A program made the translations under genes and the position numbers. The notes beneath the pieces were generated by a model. The model was not told where the DNA came from, made no database searches, and saw nothing but the letters and a program-made list of their open reading frames with translations. This document shows, piece by piece, positions 8,694 through 20,903 of a stretch of DNA of 32,390 nucleotides. Position 1 is the stretch's first letter; every line of letters starts with the position of its first letter. Origin of the DNA: Bacteriovoracia bacterium (GTDB taxonomy: Bacteria > Bdellovibrionota > Bacteriovoracia > Bacteriovoracales > Bacteriovoracaceae); assembly GCA_030427595.1 (NCBI GenBank), contig JAUIBX010000014.1:1-32390 (forward strand), given 5' to 3'.

Positions 8694-9869
8694 ATGAGAA
8701 GAGTTGAGTTAGATAATTTTAAAGGCAAGAAGGTTGCCCTTGTACTAAGTGGTGGTGTTGTAAAAGCTGCAGCATGGCACATTGGTGTTGGGCTGGCCCT
8801 TGAGGAACTCGGCTTCACGTTAAAAAGCAATAAAAGTGATCCCAGTAACCTTGAAATAAGTACCTATGTCGGTAGCTCCGCTGGTGCACTCATCTCTCTC
8901 TATTTTGCCAGTGGTTATCGACCTATTGATATTATTCATGCTCACATGAATAAGAATGGCAGGGCAATTAAGCCTGTTACCTATAAGGACATGCTAACCA
9001 TTAGAAAGGATCGACCCAACCCTCCCAAAGGAAATAACTACGACCCCTTCGCTGAATTCCCTTCGTTTTTAAAGACTATTTTAAACCCTCTACTTAAGTT
9101 TAATGGTCTCTTTACAACTGCAGGGTTAAAAAAATATTTAGAGGAAGAAGTTCTTATTTCAAATAATTATGAAGATTATCTAGCAGACGTATTCGTTGTT
9201 GCTACGCAACTGGACCATAGTCGTAAGGTTATCTTTTCTAAATATAAATATCCTTCACCCTACCACGACAAAACTGCGAGTTATTATACTGGCATACCTA
9301 TCAGTGAGTCTGTGGCCGCATCAATGTCCGTACCACCTTTTTATTCACCAAGTCCTGTTACGAACCCCTACACGGGTGGAGTGGATTACTATATTGATGG
9401 TGAAATTAGAGAGACCCTCAGTACCCATGTTGCTGTCGACAATCATTGTGATTTTGTAATTAGCAGTTGGACACATACCCCGTATCACTTCCAGGATGCT
9501 ATTGGCAGTTTAGTCAACTATGGCCTTCCTGCTATCGCGACTCAATCCATTTACCTCATGATACAAAAGAAGATTGTTGCCTCAAGAGCGAGAAGGGCGG
9601 CGAGTGAAGACATTATTAATACTGTTAATGAGTACTTTAAAATCAACAAGTTTGGTGAAGAGCATAGAAAAAATCTCATGAGAATTTTGGAACGAAAGCT
9701 TAACTACAATCCAAATGTACACTTTGTGGATATCTGTCCCACTCATGAAAACTATGACATCTTTTTCAAAAATAGTTTTTCACTAAATCCTGAACGGATG
9801 AGAGAGCTAGTTAAATTGGGATATACCAGAACTATTGAAATCTTTAAAAGGCACGAATGGGAAAGTTAA
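8694..9869 (+). CDS. Patatin-like phospholipase
   Basis: 391 residues with no signal peptide. The nucleophile elbow GSSAGAL (G-x-S-x-G) lies at about residues 61-67, and the catalytic Asp is in YYIDGEIRE (D-G-x) near residue 245, so the Ser-Asp dyad is complete. The oxyanion-hole loop reads LSGGVVKAAAWHIGVG rather than the usual GGGx[RK]G, which is atypical: the basic residue is displaced. Patatins hydrolyse membrane lipids as acyl hydrolases; in predatory or pathogenic bacteria some are effectors. The start ATG at 8694 has no clear Shine-Dalgarno. Its last 13 bp overlap the lytic transglycosylase gene, so the two are co-transcribed. It is divergent from the HTH-ligA-radA operon. Confidence 0.88.
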   Translation: MRRVELDNFKGKKVALVLSGGVVKAAAWHIGVGLALEELGFTLKSNKSDPSNLEISTYVGSSAGALISLYFASGYRPIDIIHAHMNKNGRAIKPVTYKDMLTIRKDRPNPPKGNNYDPFAEFPSFLKTILNPLLKFNGLFTTAGLKKYLEEEVLISNNYEDYLADVFVVATQLDHSRKVIFSKYKYPSPYHDKTASYYTGIPISESVAASMSVPPFYSPSPVTNPYTGGVDYYIDGEIRETLSTHVAVDNHCDFVISSWTHTPYHFQDAIGSLVNYGLPAIATQSIYLMIQKKIVASRARRAASEDIINTVNEYFKINKFGEEHRKNLMRILERKLNYNPNVHFVDICPTHENYDIFFKNSFSLNPERMRELVKLGYTRTIEIFKRHEWES

Positions 9870-11221
9870 TCTTTCTATTTCTTTTACCCACATTTGCTTA
9901 TGCATTTTCCCCGGAAAATCTTTTCCAAGATGATTTAAGTTTAAAAGACACCCTTACCCATAAAGTTTCAGCTACTCACAGGTCAGCTGGAAAAGAAGTC
10001 CTTTTTAAAAAGTACCTCTCTGACCCCAAAAATCGTATTAGTGCAGACTTTAAAATCCCCTCAGGTCTTAGAGACCGAGTTGAATTTTGGTATAGAGTCT
10101 ATACTCAATTTGATAGTTCTCATTCTTTACTTCACGACATTGAAAACTTAGGTCTCATTTATGACGTTGTAAATTTCTCAGATCTTAAAGGAGCCGACCT
10201 CAATAAGAACACTCGCTATAGTCTACAAAATAAGGCCATGAGATCTGTAGTAAAATCCTACAAAGAAGCTTTTAGAAAGTTAGAAACAAAAAATTGCACA
10301 GAGGCCAAATGTAAAAAGGTATTAGAGGCGATCTCTAAGGTTGGTTTTAAGATTCCTAAGAATAAACGGAGTCGTCGTAGATTTTTTAGAAATCTATCCA
10401 ATAATCTTAGGACTCAAACTGGCCAAAAAGATCATATTTTACAAGGGCTTGAGAACTTAAAGGGCTACGCCGAAACGATTGAAAAGCTTTTTGTAAGCTT
10501 TAATATGCCTCATGAGCTTCTTGCTATTAGCTTCCTAGAGTCTTCCTTCAACATTAATGCCCGCTCTAAAGTAGGAGCGACTGGTCCTTGGCAGTTTATG
10601 TCCGTAATAGGAAAACACTTCATGACTATGAACCGCTACTCAGACCAGAGAAAGAGCGCCGTCTTGAGTACAGCAGGAGCCCTTCATCTCCTTGCTCAAA
10701 ATAAAAAAATTATGAAACACTGGGACCTCGCTGTTAATGCTTATAATAGTGGAACTGGGCTTTTAAGAAGAGGGGTAAAAAGTCTTCTTAAACGAGGATT
10801 TAAAAGTCCGAGAGTCGAACACCTTATTGATCACTTCAGACATCCTAACTGGGGCTTTGCAGCTAAGAATTTCTATAGTGAGTTCGTGGCCCTAGTTTAT
10901 ACTTTGGCCTACAAAAATGAGATCTATAATATGACCTTCGATGAGCATGACGGTCTCATCGATATCTATGTTACGAAATGTAAAATTCCAATTCTTAAGC
11001 TCTTGCCTACTATAACTTCTTCAACCCGAAATATGGCAAAGCTCAACAACCACCTTTCTCTTCGTTATCGCAAAAGCAACTTTCCTAAAGGGACAGTTGT
11101 TTTGTCCGATGTGAAACTAAATGAACGTAAATATCTAAAAGTTGATCATGCAAAGCTTAGGCGTCGCTACCCTAAAAATTTGTTTAAATTTGTAAAGAAT
11201 TATAATTGCTCTAGTAAATAA
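9857..11221 (+). CDS. MltD/Slt-type lytic murein transglycosylase
   Basis: 454 residues with a signal peptide (LIFLFLLPTFAYA, cleavage near residue 16). The SLT (goose-lysozyme-like) domain covers about residues 215-340: ISFLESSFN with the catalytic Glu, then KVGATGPWQFM, then AVNAYNSGTGLL. This order is that of MltD-like enzymes, which cleave peptidoglycan glycan strands leaving 1,6-anhydro-muramic ends. About 200 residues of uncharacterised, Lys/Arg-rich sequence precede the domain, and a basic C-terminal part follows with no convincing LysM repeat. It overlaps the patatin gene by 13 bp upstream and converges on the lipoprotein gene with a 22-bp overlap downstream. The pairing of a lipase with a muramidase-like enzyme suggests envelope work. 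Confidence 0.88.
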   Translation: MGKLIFLFLLPTFAYAFSPENLFQDDLSLKDTLTHKVSATHRSAGKEVLFKKYLSDPKNRISADFKIPSGLRDRVEFWYRVYTQFDSSHSLLHDIENLGLIYDVVNFSDLKGADLNKNTRYSLQNKAMRSVVKSYKEAFRKLETKNCTEAKCKKVLEAISKVGFKIPKNKRSRRRFFRNLSNNLRTQTGQKDHILQGLENLKGYAETIEKLFVSFNMPHELLAISFLESSFNINARSKVGATGPWQFMSVIGKHFMTMNRYSDQRKSAVLSTAGALHLLAQNKKIMKHWDLAVNAYNSGTGLLRRGVKSLLKRGFKSPRVEHLIDHFRHPNWGFAAKNFYSEFVALVYTLAYKNEIYNMTFDEHDGLIDIYVTKCKIPILKLLPTITSSTRNMAKLNNHLSLRYRKSNFPKGTVVLSDVKLNERKYLKVDHAKLRRRYPKNLFKFVKNYNCSSK

Positions 11222-13452
11222 GTTGAGGGAGAGCAATATGTACGTAGATAGTCACTAGTTCCGTCTTCATACAGCACTTTAATATTGTAGATACCTTCTT
11301 CATTTCCAAGAACAAATAGTTTTTTGGATAGAGGTGATAATTCTGAGCTAAAGACACCATCCTCATCTAGGTAAGATAAATCATAAGCTGTTGGACCCCT
11401 GTCACTTTCCCCATTTAGCTTAATCTCACGAATAGACTTCTTCATATTAAGTTGAAGGAGACATTCTCTATTAATTCCATCCATTTGGAAGGCCTGCATA
11501 ACCTCTCCGATAAACTCTAGGCTTGGTAATTCTAAAGAAGCATCTCGATCTAGACCTACAAATATGGAATCATTTAGATAGCCTAACTCAAAATAAGACC
11601 TTGAGCCCTTAATCTTCCATGGTGTCTTGAATATATACTCACCAGGAGCCTGCTTTTCTGCCTTTTCACCACTTAGAAAATTTACAATATTTTTTGCCTC
11701 AATATCTAAGACTGAGGGCTTTTTACCAAGAGTATGCTGAAGAGTGGTATTAATTTTAAGATCAATTGGTCTCTCTAGCTGACTAAAATCATAGGTTAGC
11801 TCTTCTGGGGCTATAAATGTAATTTTTGAGGTTTCTTGACCGTTTATACCCAGATATCTGACGTTAATATTACCAGGTTCAACACCAATAAAGAGTACAT
11901 AACGATAGTTTCCCCCCTCTTTAACGATTTTAAAATCATCGCTAAGGAGTACCCTATGCTCATAAACATTAAAGTTTTGGACATTGAATTTTTCCAGGTC
12001 AACATCTTCTAGGAACTCACCTAAGTCTACTAAATAAAATCCTCCCGCTCCCTCTAAGTTATTCTTATCCAAGTAATCAATCAGACTATCTTGGGTAATC
12101 ATGGGGATTTCAAACTTTGAGTATTCACTCCCTAGCGGAATTTCCAGGGTGGTTCTAACAAAATAATTTTTTACTAGTGTTCCTCTTAATACCCCAGTCT
12201 CTCCATTTAATGAGTAGTCAATATTAAGAAAGCCTTCGGTGTAATCTTCTTTGACTTCATTATTGTCATAGCTAGGAATGAAGTTAAAGTTCGTGACATC
12301 ACCCTTAAAGCCCTCCCCAAGGCTTGCTTCAAGTGTATATAGAGTTACTCTATTACGAAGCTTATTCTCCTTTTCTGAGTCTCTCATGACATCTGTATTT
12401 GGATTAGAAGATCCCTTTCTCTTTGCTGGTCCAAAGTTGTTAAGCTCTTTCATTAGCTTTCTTTCAACTGGACCCATTTCCCTTTTAATTACATTTTGAA
12501 CCGCTGAAGAGATCGGTGTAGCTACAAGGTTAGATAGGTTTTTTTCATTAAAAGGTGTTGCCTGTACGGCCTCAGCGCCTTTTGACTTTTCTTGATAATC
12601 AATAAGAACCAAATCATCATTGCTTTGACTAGTCAGGTCCTGCTGTGCCTTTTCTTCGCGCTGTTTAACAATCTCTTCAATATTAACTTGTGAGTTATCA
12701 AACATCGCCAGCATTTTAGGATCTGCTGGATCATAACTTCCTTTAGCAACGCCAGACTGAATACTCTTCACCTCATCTTCTTTTGAGGTTTGTTCAAAGG
12801 CCCTGGCCATTGTCTTGGCAAGAGGACTTTCATCTTGTTCATTTTTAAGATCTGCTACTCTTTGAGACTCCGTCTCAGCTAAGGCCAAAAGCTCTTCCTC
12901 AATACCTTCACCAAACGCCTCACTCCAAGAAACGACCTTTGATGGCATCTCAATATTAAACCCATTGTGTGTTATTCCGGTGTCGTAGCTTAGTTCATGA
13001 TTTGAATGTTCTAAAGAATCCTTTAAGCTGGAACTTGCTAAGTTCGCTGCTAAAAATTCCTCAACTTTAACTGGTTTAGGAGTTTTATCTTCAACTATAT
13101 TGTAAATTTTCTTAATAGGTTCAGATGGTGTTGGAGCCTTTTCTAAACTTCCCTTAAGCTTGGCCACATCTTTAGCTTCAAGTTTTCTTCTCTCTATTTT
13201 TAAATCGTCACTTGGTTTAGTTTTAAAGATTTCGAGCTTTTCCTTTTTCGCTAATACTTTTTCAATAGGGGCTTCTTTAACAGTAACTGGTGCAATTTTT
13301 GGCAGGTCTATTTTTGAAATTTTTGAAAAAGAAGGAAGTGGCACAGAGACGATATGATCTACTCCTGCCCCACCATTGAGCGCACTACAGCCCTGCCCCA
13401 ATACCAACAGGTAGATGATATACATGGAATAGAGGGCGAGAAACTTTTTCAT
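11200..13452 (-). CDS. Large lipoprotein of unknown function
   Basis: 750 residues. The N-terminus is a hydrophobic signal ending LVLGQGC, so Cys22 could be lipidated, although Gln at -2 makes the lipobox imperfect. Residues ~30-340 are low in aromatic residues and rich in Lys, Glu, Pro and Ser (VKEAPIEKVLAKKEKLE, EKAPTPSEPIKK), probably disordered and able to span the periplasm. Residues ~365-750 look folded and beta-rich, with many DYS/DLG/YLD turns and three Cys. I recognise no domain. The ATG at 13452 has only a weak ribosome binding site. It sits alone between the transglycosylase gene (convergent, 22-bp overlap) and the atp terminator. Confidence 0.75.
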   Translation of the reverse strand: MKKFLALYSMYIIYLLVLGQGCSALNGGAGVDHIVSVPLPSFSKISKIDLPKIAPVTVKEAPIEKVLAKKEKLEIFKTKPSDDLKIERRKLEAKDVAKLKGSLEKAPTPSEPIKKIYNIVEDKTPKPVKVEEFLAANLASSSLKDSLEHSNHELSYDTGITHNGFNIEMPSKVVSWSEAFGEGIEEELLALAETESQRVADLKNEQDESPLAKTMARAFEQTSKEDEVKSIQSGVAKGSYDPADPKMLAMFDNSQVNIEEIVKQREEKAQQDLTSQSNDDLVLIDYQEKSKGAEAVQATPFNEKNLSNLVATPISSAVQNVIKREMGPVERKLMKELNNFGPAKRKGSSNPNTDVMRDSEKENKLRNRVTLYTLEASLGEGFKGDVTNFNFIPSYDNNEVKEDYTEGFLNIDYSLNGETGVLRGTLVKNYFVRTTLEIPLGSEYSKFEIPMITQDSLIDYLDKNNLEGAGGFYLVDLGEFLEDVDLEKFNVQNFNVYEHRVLLSDDFKIVKEGGNYRYVLFIGVEPGNINVRYLGINGQETSKITFIAPEELTYDFSQLERPIDLKINTTLQHTLGKKPSVLDIEAKNIVNFLSGEKAEKQAPGEYIFKTPWKIKGSRSYFELGYLNDSIFVGLDRDASLELPSLEFIGEVMQAFQMDGINRECLLQLNMKKSIREIKLNGESDRGPTAYDLSYLDEDGVFSSELSPLSKKLFVLGNEEGIYNIKVLYEDGTSDYLRTYCSPSTYLLEQL

Positions 13453-13558
13453 ACTTCTCTATATTTTCGCAAACATAGAGAAATATGCTAGGTGGGCAAG
13501 GTTTTTTCACCAAGAATTTAGATAGTCAGGACAATTTAGAAACGTTTTTTACAAAAAA

Positions 13559-13580
13559 GCCCCCTAGAAAACTAGGGGGC
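13559..13580 (-). terminator. Intrinsic terminator of the atp operon
   Basis: On the minus strand a nine-base-pair GC-rich stem (GAGCCCCCTAG arm paired with CTAGGGGGC) with an AAAA/TTTT loop is followed directly by a run of six T. It lies 34 bp past the atpC stop. There is no T run on the plus-strand side, so it works for the leftward operon only. Confidence 0.92.
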
Positions 13581-13613
13581 TCAATGACTAGTCATGGATA
13601 ACCATGATCAATA

Positions 13614-14030
13614 CTAAGACTGTTGTGCCAATTGAACTCGAAGTTGAGCTCTTTCAACTTTACGACGGTATTTTTCAACCTCTTCATCGCTGAGAGCATC
13701 ACCACTATTGAGTCTTGATAGTGCTGCTTCAAGTGCTTCTTGAGCCCTTTCAACACTAATCTCGTGGCTTTCTTCTGAAGTGTGAGACATGATAATGACC
13801 TTATCCTCAAGTACCTTACAGATTCCGTAGGTTACCGAGAAGTGACGGTCTGGATCATCAGCTCCACCAAAAATTGAAAGTACTCCAGTACTCAACCTAT
13901 TAATAAGATGAGTATGGTGCGGCAAAATGTTGATCTGGCCACGTACCGTTGGAATCAAAAGTGACTCCGCTGGTACATCCTTGGCGACAACTTTTTCTGG
14001 AGTTAAAACATCAACAGTAAAGTAATTCAT
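13614..14030 (-). CDS. atpC: ATP synthase F1 epsilon subunit AtpC
   Basis: 138 residues. The N-terminal beta-sandwich (TVDVLTPEKVV, then GQINILPHHTHLI, a close match to the family's 'GEIGILPGHAPL') is followed by the C-terminal helical hairpin (ERAQEALEAALSRL, KYRRKVERAQLRVQLA) that regulates ATPase activity. Epsilon links gamma to the c-ring in the F1Fo rotor. It is the last gene of the leftward cluster, 14 bp after atpD, and ends just before the terminator. Confidence 0.95.
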   Translation of the reverse strand: MNYFTVDVLTPEKVVAKDVPAESLLIPTVRGQINILPHHTHLINRLSTGVLSIFGGADDPDRHFSVTYGICKVLEDKVIIMSHTSEESHEISVERAQEALEAALSRLNSGDALSDEEVEKYRRKVERAQLRVQLAQQS

Positions 14031-14044
14031 TATTTATACCCTTA

Positions 14045-16334
<2,290 letters not shown>

Positions 16335-16347
16335 TATAGCTACCTAA

Positions 16348-18413
<2,066 letters not shown>

Positions 18414-18422
18414 TTATCTCAC

Positions 18423-18953
18423 CTATATTTGCGAAATTAATTTATTAGTGGCTTTTTTATTAAGATCACCATCACTAGCAATTTTAGTTTTCGCCTTATT
18501 AATGACCTCAGTTACCAAGTCTTCCGTGAGCTTGTTTTGAAGAGTTTCTTTTTCATGCTGGATTTTACTTTCAGCGTCTCTTTCCATTCTTTCTAAGTAG
18601 GCTCTGGATTCTTCTTGAGCTTTCTTTACAAACTCTTGAGCCTCCGTCTCTGCATTCTTTACGATTTTGGCTTTTTCTCCCTCAAGATTTTCCATTTTTT
18701 TTTGATACATCTCGAGCTTGATCTTAGCTTCTTTGTCACGCCTATCAGCATACTCAAAAAGGTTAGATACATCTTCAGCATTTTTATCAAACATTTCTCT
18801 CATTGGTTTTTTTACGAAATAAAGAAGACCAGTTAAGAGAATTACGAAGTTAACTGCGGGCCATGCAAGGTCGGCCACACTACCACCACCCTTGCCTGCT
18901 GCAAGTACTGGGGTGATCATTAAGAGAGGGAGTAAAACTTTAATCATACTCAT
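18423..18953 (-). CDS. atpF: ATP synthase stator b subunit AtpF
   Basis: 176 residues from the ATG at 18953, which has GGAAGAAGG about 8 bp upstream. A longer frame to 19028 would overlap the upstream gene and lacks such a site. The N-terminus is a predicted cleavable-looking signal (LLPLLMITPVLAAG), then a membrane helix (WPAVNFVILLTGLLYFV) and a long charged coiled coil, as for b subunits of deltaproteobacterial type. It pairs with the upstream b' gene, so the peripheral stalk is probably a b/b' heterodimer. Confidence 0.93.
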   Translation of the reverse strand: MSMIKVLLPLLMITPVLAAGKGGGSVADLAWPAVNFVILLTGLLYFVKKPMREMFDKNAEDVSNLFEYADRRDKEAKIKLEMYQKKMENLEGEKAKIVKNAETEAQEFVKKAQEESRAYLERMERDAESKIQHEKETLQNKLTEDLVTEVINKAKTKIASDGDLNKKATNKLISQI

Positions 18954-18969
18954 TTGTTTTGCCTTCTTC

Positions 18970-19416
18970 CTAAACAAGTTTATTAACGAGACTTTCAGAA
19001 AGTTCACCTGCAGCTGAGAGAACCTCACTCTTACTTGCCTCTACTTCTGCAATCGCTTTTTTCTTTTTCTCTTCATATTCAGCCAAGAGTTCAGCTTCTC
19101 TTGCCTTTTGCTTTTCATAAATTTCTTTAGCTGATGAGTTTTTCATTTCACTCATCTTGGCGTGAGCTTTCTCACTGGTCTTTTGAATTTCAGTATCAAA
19201 TTTTTCGGATAGCTTTTCGGCTTCTTTAAACTTTTCGCCTGCTTGCTCATCTAGCTTCGTTGTTTTGGATTCTCTTGTTTGAATAACAAAGAGAAGTTTT
19301 TGAAAAAGGAGATGCTTTAATAGAGCAAAAAGAACAACAAAAATGACAAATTGATAAAGAATGGAATCAGAAGTTCCCGCTTGAATTTTATCCAGAATAC
19401 TAGTGATAGCTTCCAT
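18970..19416 (-). CDS. atpF': ATP synthase stator b' subunit
   Basis: 148 residues: one N-terminal membrane helix (LYQFVIFVVLFALLKHLLF) followed by a charged coiled coil (EKLSEKFDTEIQKTSEKAHA) and no signal peptide. This is the b' form found beside b in Deltaproteobacteria-like, alphaproteobacterial and cyanobacterial operons. Its position as first gene of the run supports that. GAGGA lies 9 bp before the ATG. A small hairpin (CACCC/GGGTG) sits in the leader just upstream of the ribosome binding site. Confidence 0.92.
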   Translation of the reverse strand: MEAITSILDKIQAGTSDSILYQFVIFVVLFALLKHLLFQKLLFVIQTRESKTTKLDEQAGEKFKEAEKLSEKFDTEIQKTSEKAHAKMSEMKNSSAKEIYEKQKAREAELLAEYEEKKKKAIAEVEASKSEVLSAAGELSESLVNKLV

Positions 19417-19485
19417 TTGAACTAGTCCTCATGAGCACCCGTTTTTGTGGGTGATTTTTGAATTAAAAAGCGCTTAAAAATGAGT

Positions 19486-19518
19486 CTTATATGTAGTCAC
19501 AGAAGGGAACTTTGTCAA
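19486..19518 (-). promoter_or_regulatory. Possible atp operon promoter
   Basis: On the minus strand TTGACA is followed after 21 bp by TATAAG, about 70 bp before the atpF' start. Each hexamer is good for a housekeeping sigma factor, but the 21-bp spacer is longer than the usual 16-19. With a 17-bp spacer the -10 would be the poorer TACATA. Confidence 0.3.
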
Positions 19519-19536
19519 AGTCAAAAATAGGCTAAA

Positions 19537-19556
19537 TGGCCCTAAATATAGGCCCA
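19537..19556 (-). other. Split palindrome downstream of bactofilin
   Basis: TGGCCCTA-AATA-TAGGCCCA lies 28 bp past the bactofilin stop. On the minus strand it can fold as a hairpin with one mismatch and is followed by a T-rich stretch after a short gap, so it could be a weak terminator. Its half-sites also resemble those of the 16-bp palindrome found in mnmE and upstream of bactofilin, but with a 4-bp spacer. Confidence 0.4.
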
Positions 19557-19583
19557 GAGTGAATTTAGTTAGAAATAAATCGA

Positions 19584-19919
19584 CTAGCGTTTTTCACGCA
19601 TTTTTGTAGTTCCGTGGAAAATAACGCCCTCTTCCACAATTAGACTCGGTGTGGTGATTGTTCCCTCAAACCTGGCAGGCTTAATTATTTCAACCCTACT
19701 ACTGGCCTTAACATTGCCCTTAACTGTGCCTGAGATAAGGATGACGTTGGCATTAATATCTGCGTTGACGACAGCACCCTCAGAAACGATGACTGTATCA
19801 TTAGAAAAGACAGAGCCGTTTACTATTCCAGCAATACGAGCAACGCCATTAAAACTTAGGTTACCCTCAAACTTACAGCCTTCTTCAATGATGGCCGAAA
19901 TCTCGCCTTTTTGTCTCAC
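19584..19919 (-). CDS. Bactofilin
   Basis: 111 residues consisting almost entirely of the bactofilin (DUF583) beta-helix: SAIIEEGCKFEGNLSFNGVARIAG, followed by short repeated strands with Val/Ile every second residue (VFSNDTVIVSEGAVVNADI). Bactofilins form nucleotide-free filaments that scaffold envelope enzymes or, in Myxococcus, the ParABS machinery. The start is GTG at 19919 with AAGGA 9 bp upstream; an in-frame stop excludes a longer form. It lies directly downstream of parB, which fits a link to chromosome segregation. The 60-bp gap to parB carries a 20-bp palindrome. Confidence 0.93.
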   Translation of the reverse strand: MRQKGEISAIIEEGCKFEGNLSFNGVARIAGIVNGSVFSNDTVIVSEGAVVNADINANVILISGTVKGNVKASSRVEIIKPARFEGTITTPSLIVEEGVIFHGTTKMREKR

Positions 19920-19940
19920 TGCACAATCCTTGGCTTCCTG

Positions 19941-19960
19941 GGTGGTCCCATAGGACCACC
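19941..19960 (-). promoter_or_regulatory. 20-bp palindrome in the bactofilin 5' region
   Basis: GGTGGTCCCATAGGACCACC, 22 to 41 bases upstream of the bactofilin GTG, in the parB-bactofilin gap. The inner 16 bp (19943-19958) differ by one base from the palindrome repeated in mnmE. As RNA it gives an 8-bp GC-rich hairpin with a 4-nt loop and no T run, so it is not an intrinsic terminator. It may be an operator, a protein-binding site or an mRNA stability hairpin. Confidence 0.65.
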
Positions 19961-19979
19961 ATTACTTTAGGCCTGAGCT

Positions 19980-20885
19980 CTATCTTTTTAGAAGGAACTC
20001 ATAGATATCGTTAAATTCCGCTTCGTTGGAAAATTTTATCACAAATTCTCCCTTTCCAGCTTTTTTAGATTTTAAATCAAAATGAAAACCAGTTTTTTGT
20101 TCTAGCTTCTGCTTAAATTGATCAAGCCTTGAGTCAAAGTATTTTTCTTGAGGCTTTTTAGCTGAGGGAGACTTCTTCTTTAGATTCTTTTCTAGCTCAC
20201 GGACACTTAGTTGCTCAGTCACTGCTTCATTAGCAAGACGTAAACATCTATCACGATCCTTTTCTCCGGCCAACACTTTTGCATGGCCAAAACTAAGAAG
20301 TTCTTTTTGAAGAAGGTCAATGACATCTCTTGGAAGCTTAAGAATTCTCAAATAATTGGCAATCGTGGATCTTTCCTTACCTAATCTCTTAGAGACTTCT
20401 TCCTGAGTAAGATCGAACTCATTCATTAATTGATAATAAGCAAGGGCTTCCTCAACACAGTTAAGGTCACTTCTTTGAACGTTTTCAATAATAGAGATAA
20501 CCATTCTCTCGCGAGCAGTAACCTTTTTAATGACTGCAGGTACTTTATCTAAACCCGCAAGCTTTGCAGCCCTTAACCTTCTTTCACCTGCAATAAGCTC
20601 AAAGCCCTTATCAGCTTTTAAAACAACTAATGGCTGAATGATGCCATTTTCTTTTATTGAGTCACTGAGCTCTTTAAGCTCTTTCTCTTTAAAGATCTTC
20701 CTAGGTTGATTTGGGTTTGCCTTGATTTCATTAATATCAATTAAAACTGGACCATCATTTATGACTGTTTCGGTTTTTGGTTCTTGTACTTCCTCTTTGG
20801 TGTTTAAAGAGGCTTTTAGAATCTCATTAGGAGTATCCTGAATGAGAGATGCAATACCTTTACCTAATGCTACTTTCTTGGCCAT
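19980..20885 (-). CDS. parB: Chromosome partitioning protein ParB
   Basis: 301 residues. The CTPase/ParB-N domain contains IKANPNQPRK and the arginine patch GERRLRAAKLAGL with the typical spacing. A helix-turn-helix follows (LTQEEVSKRLGKERSTIANYL) that reads parS, and a basic C-terminal dimerisation part. The N-terminal tip (KKVALGKGIASLI) resembles the ParA-stimulating peptide of the family (LGRGLxALL). ParB loads on the parS sites found at 21824 and 24263 and spreads as a CTP-dependent clamp. It lies 18 bp after parA. Confidence 0.97.
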   Translation of the reverse strand: MAKKVALGKGIASLIQDTPNEILKASLNTKEEVQEPKTETVINDGPVLIDINEIKANPNQPRKIFKEKELKELSDSIKENGIIQPLVVLKADKGFELIAGERRLRAAKLAGLDKVPAVIKKVTARERMVISIIENVQRSDLNCVEEALAYYQLMNEFDLTQEEVSKRLGKERSTIANYLRILKLPRDVIDLLQKELLSFGHAKVLAGEKDRDRCLRLANEAVTEQLSVRELEKNLKKKSPSAKKPQEKYFDSRLDQFKQKLEQKTGFHFDLKSKKAGKGEFVIKFSNEAEFNDIYEFLLKR

Positions 20886-20903
20886 TTTCTATACCTCTTT
20901 AAA

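Noticed and set aside
18954-19028. Longer atpF start (MRFSQLQVNF)
   Set aside because: It would overlap the b' gene by 59 bp; the ATG at 18953 has a good ribosome binding site and begins a proper signal-like helix.
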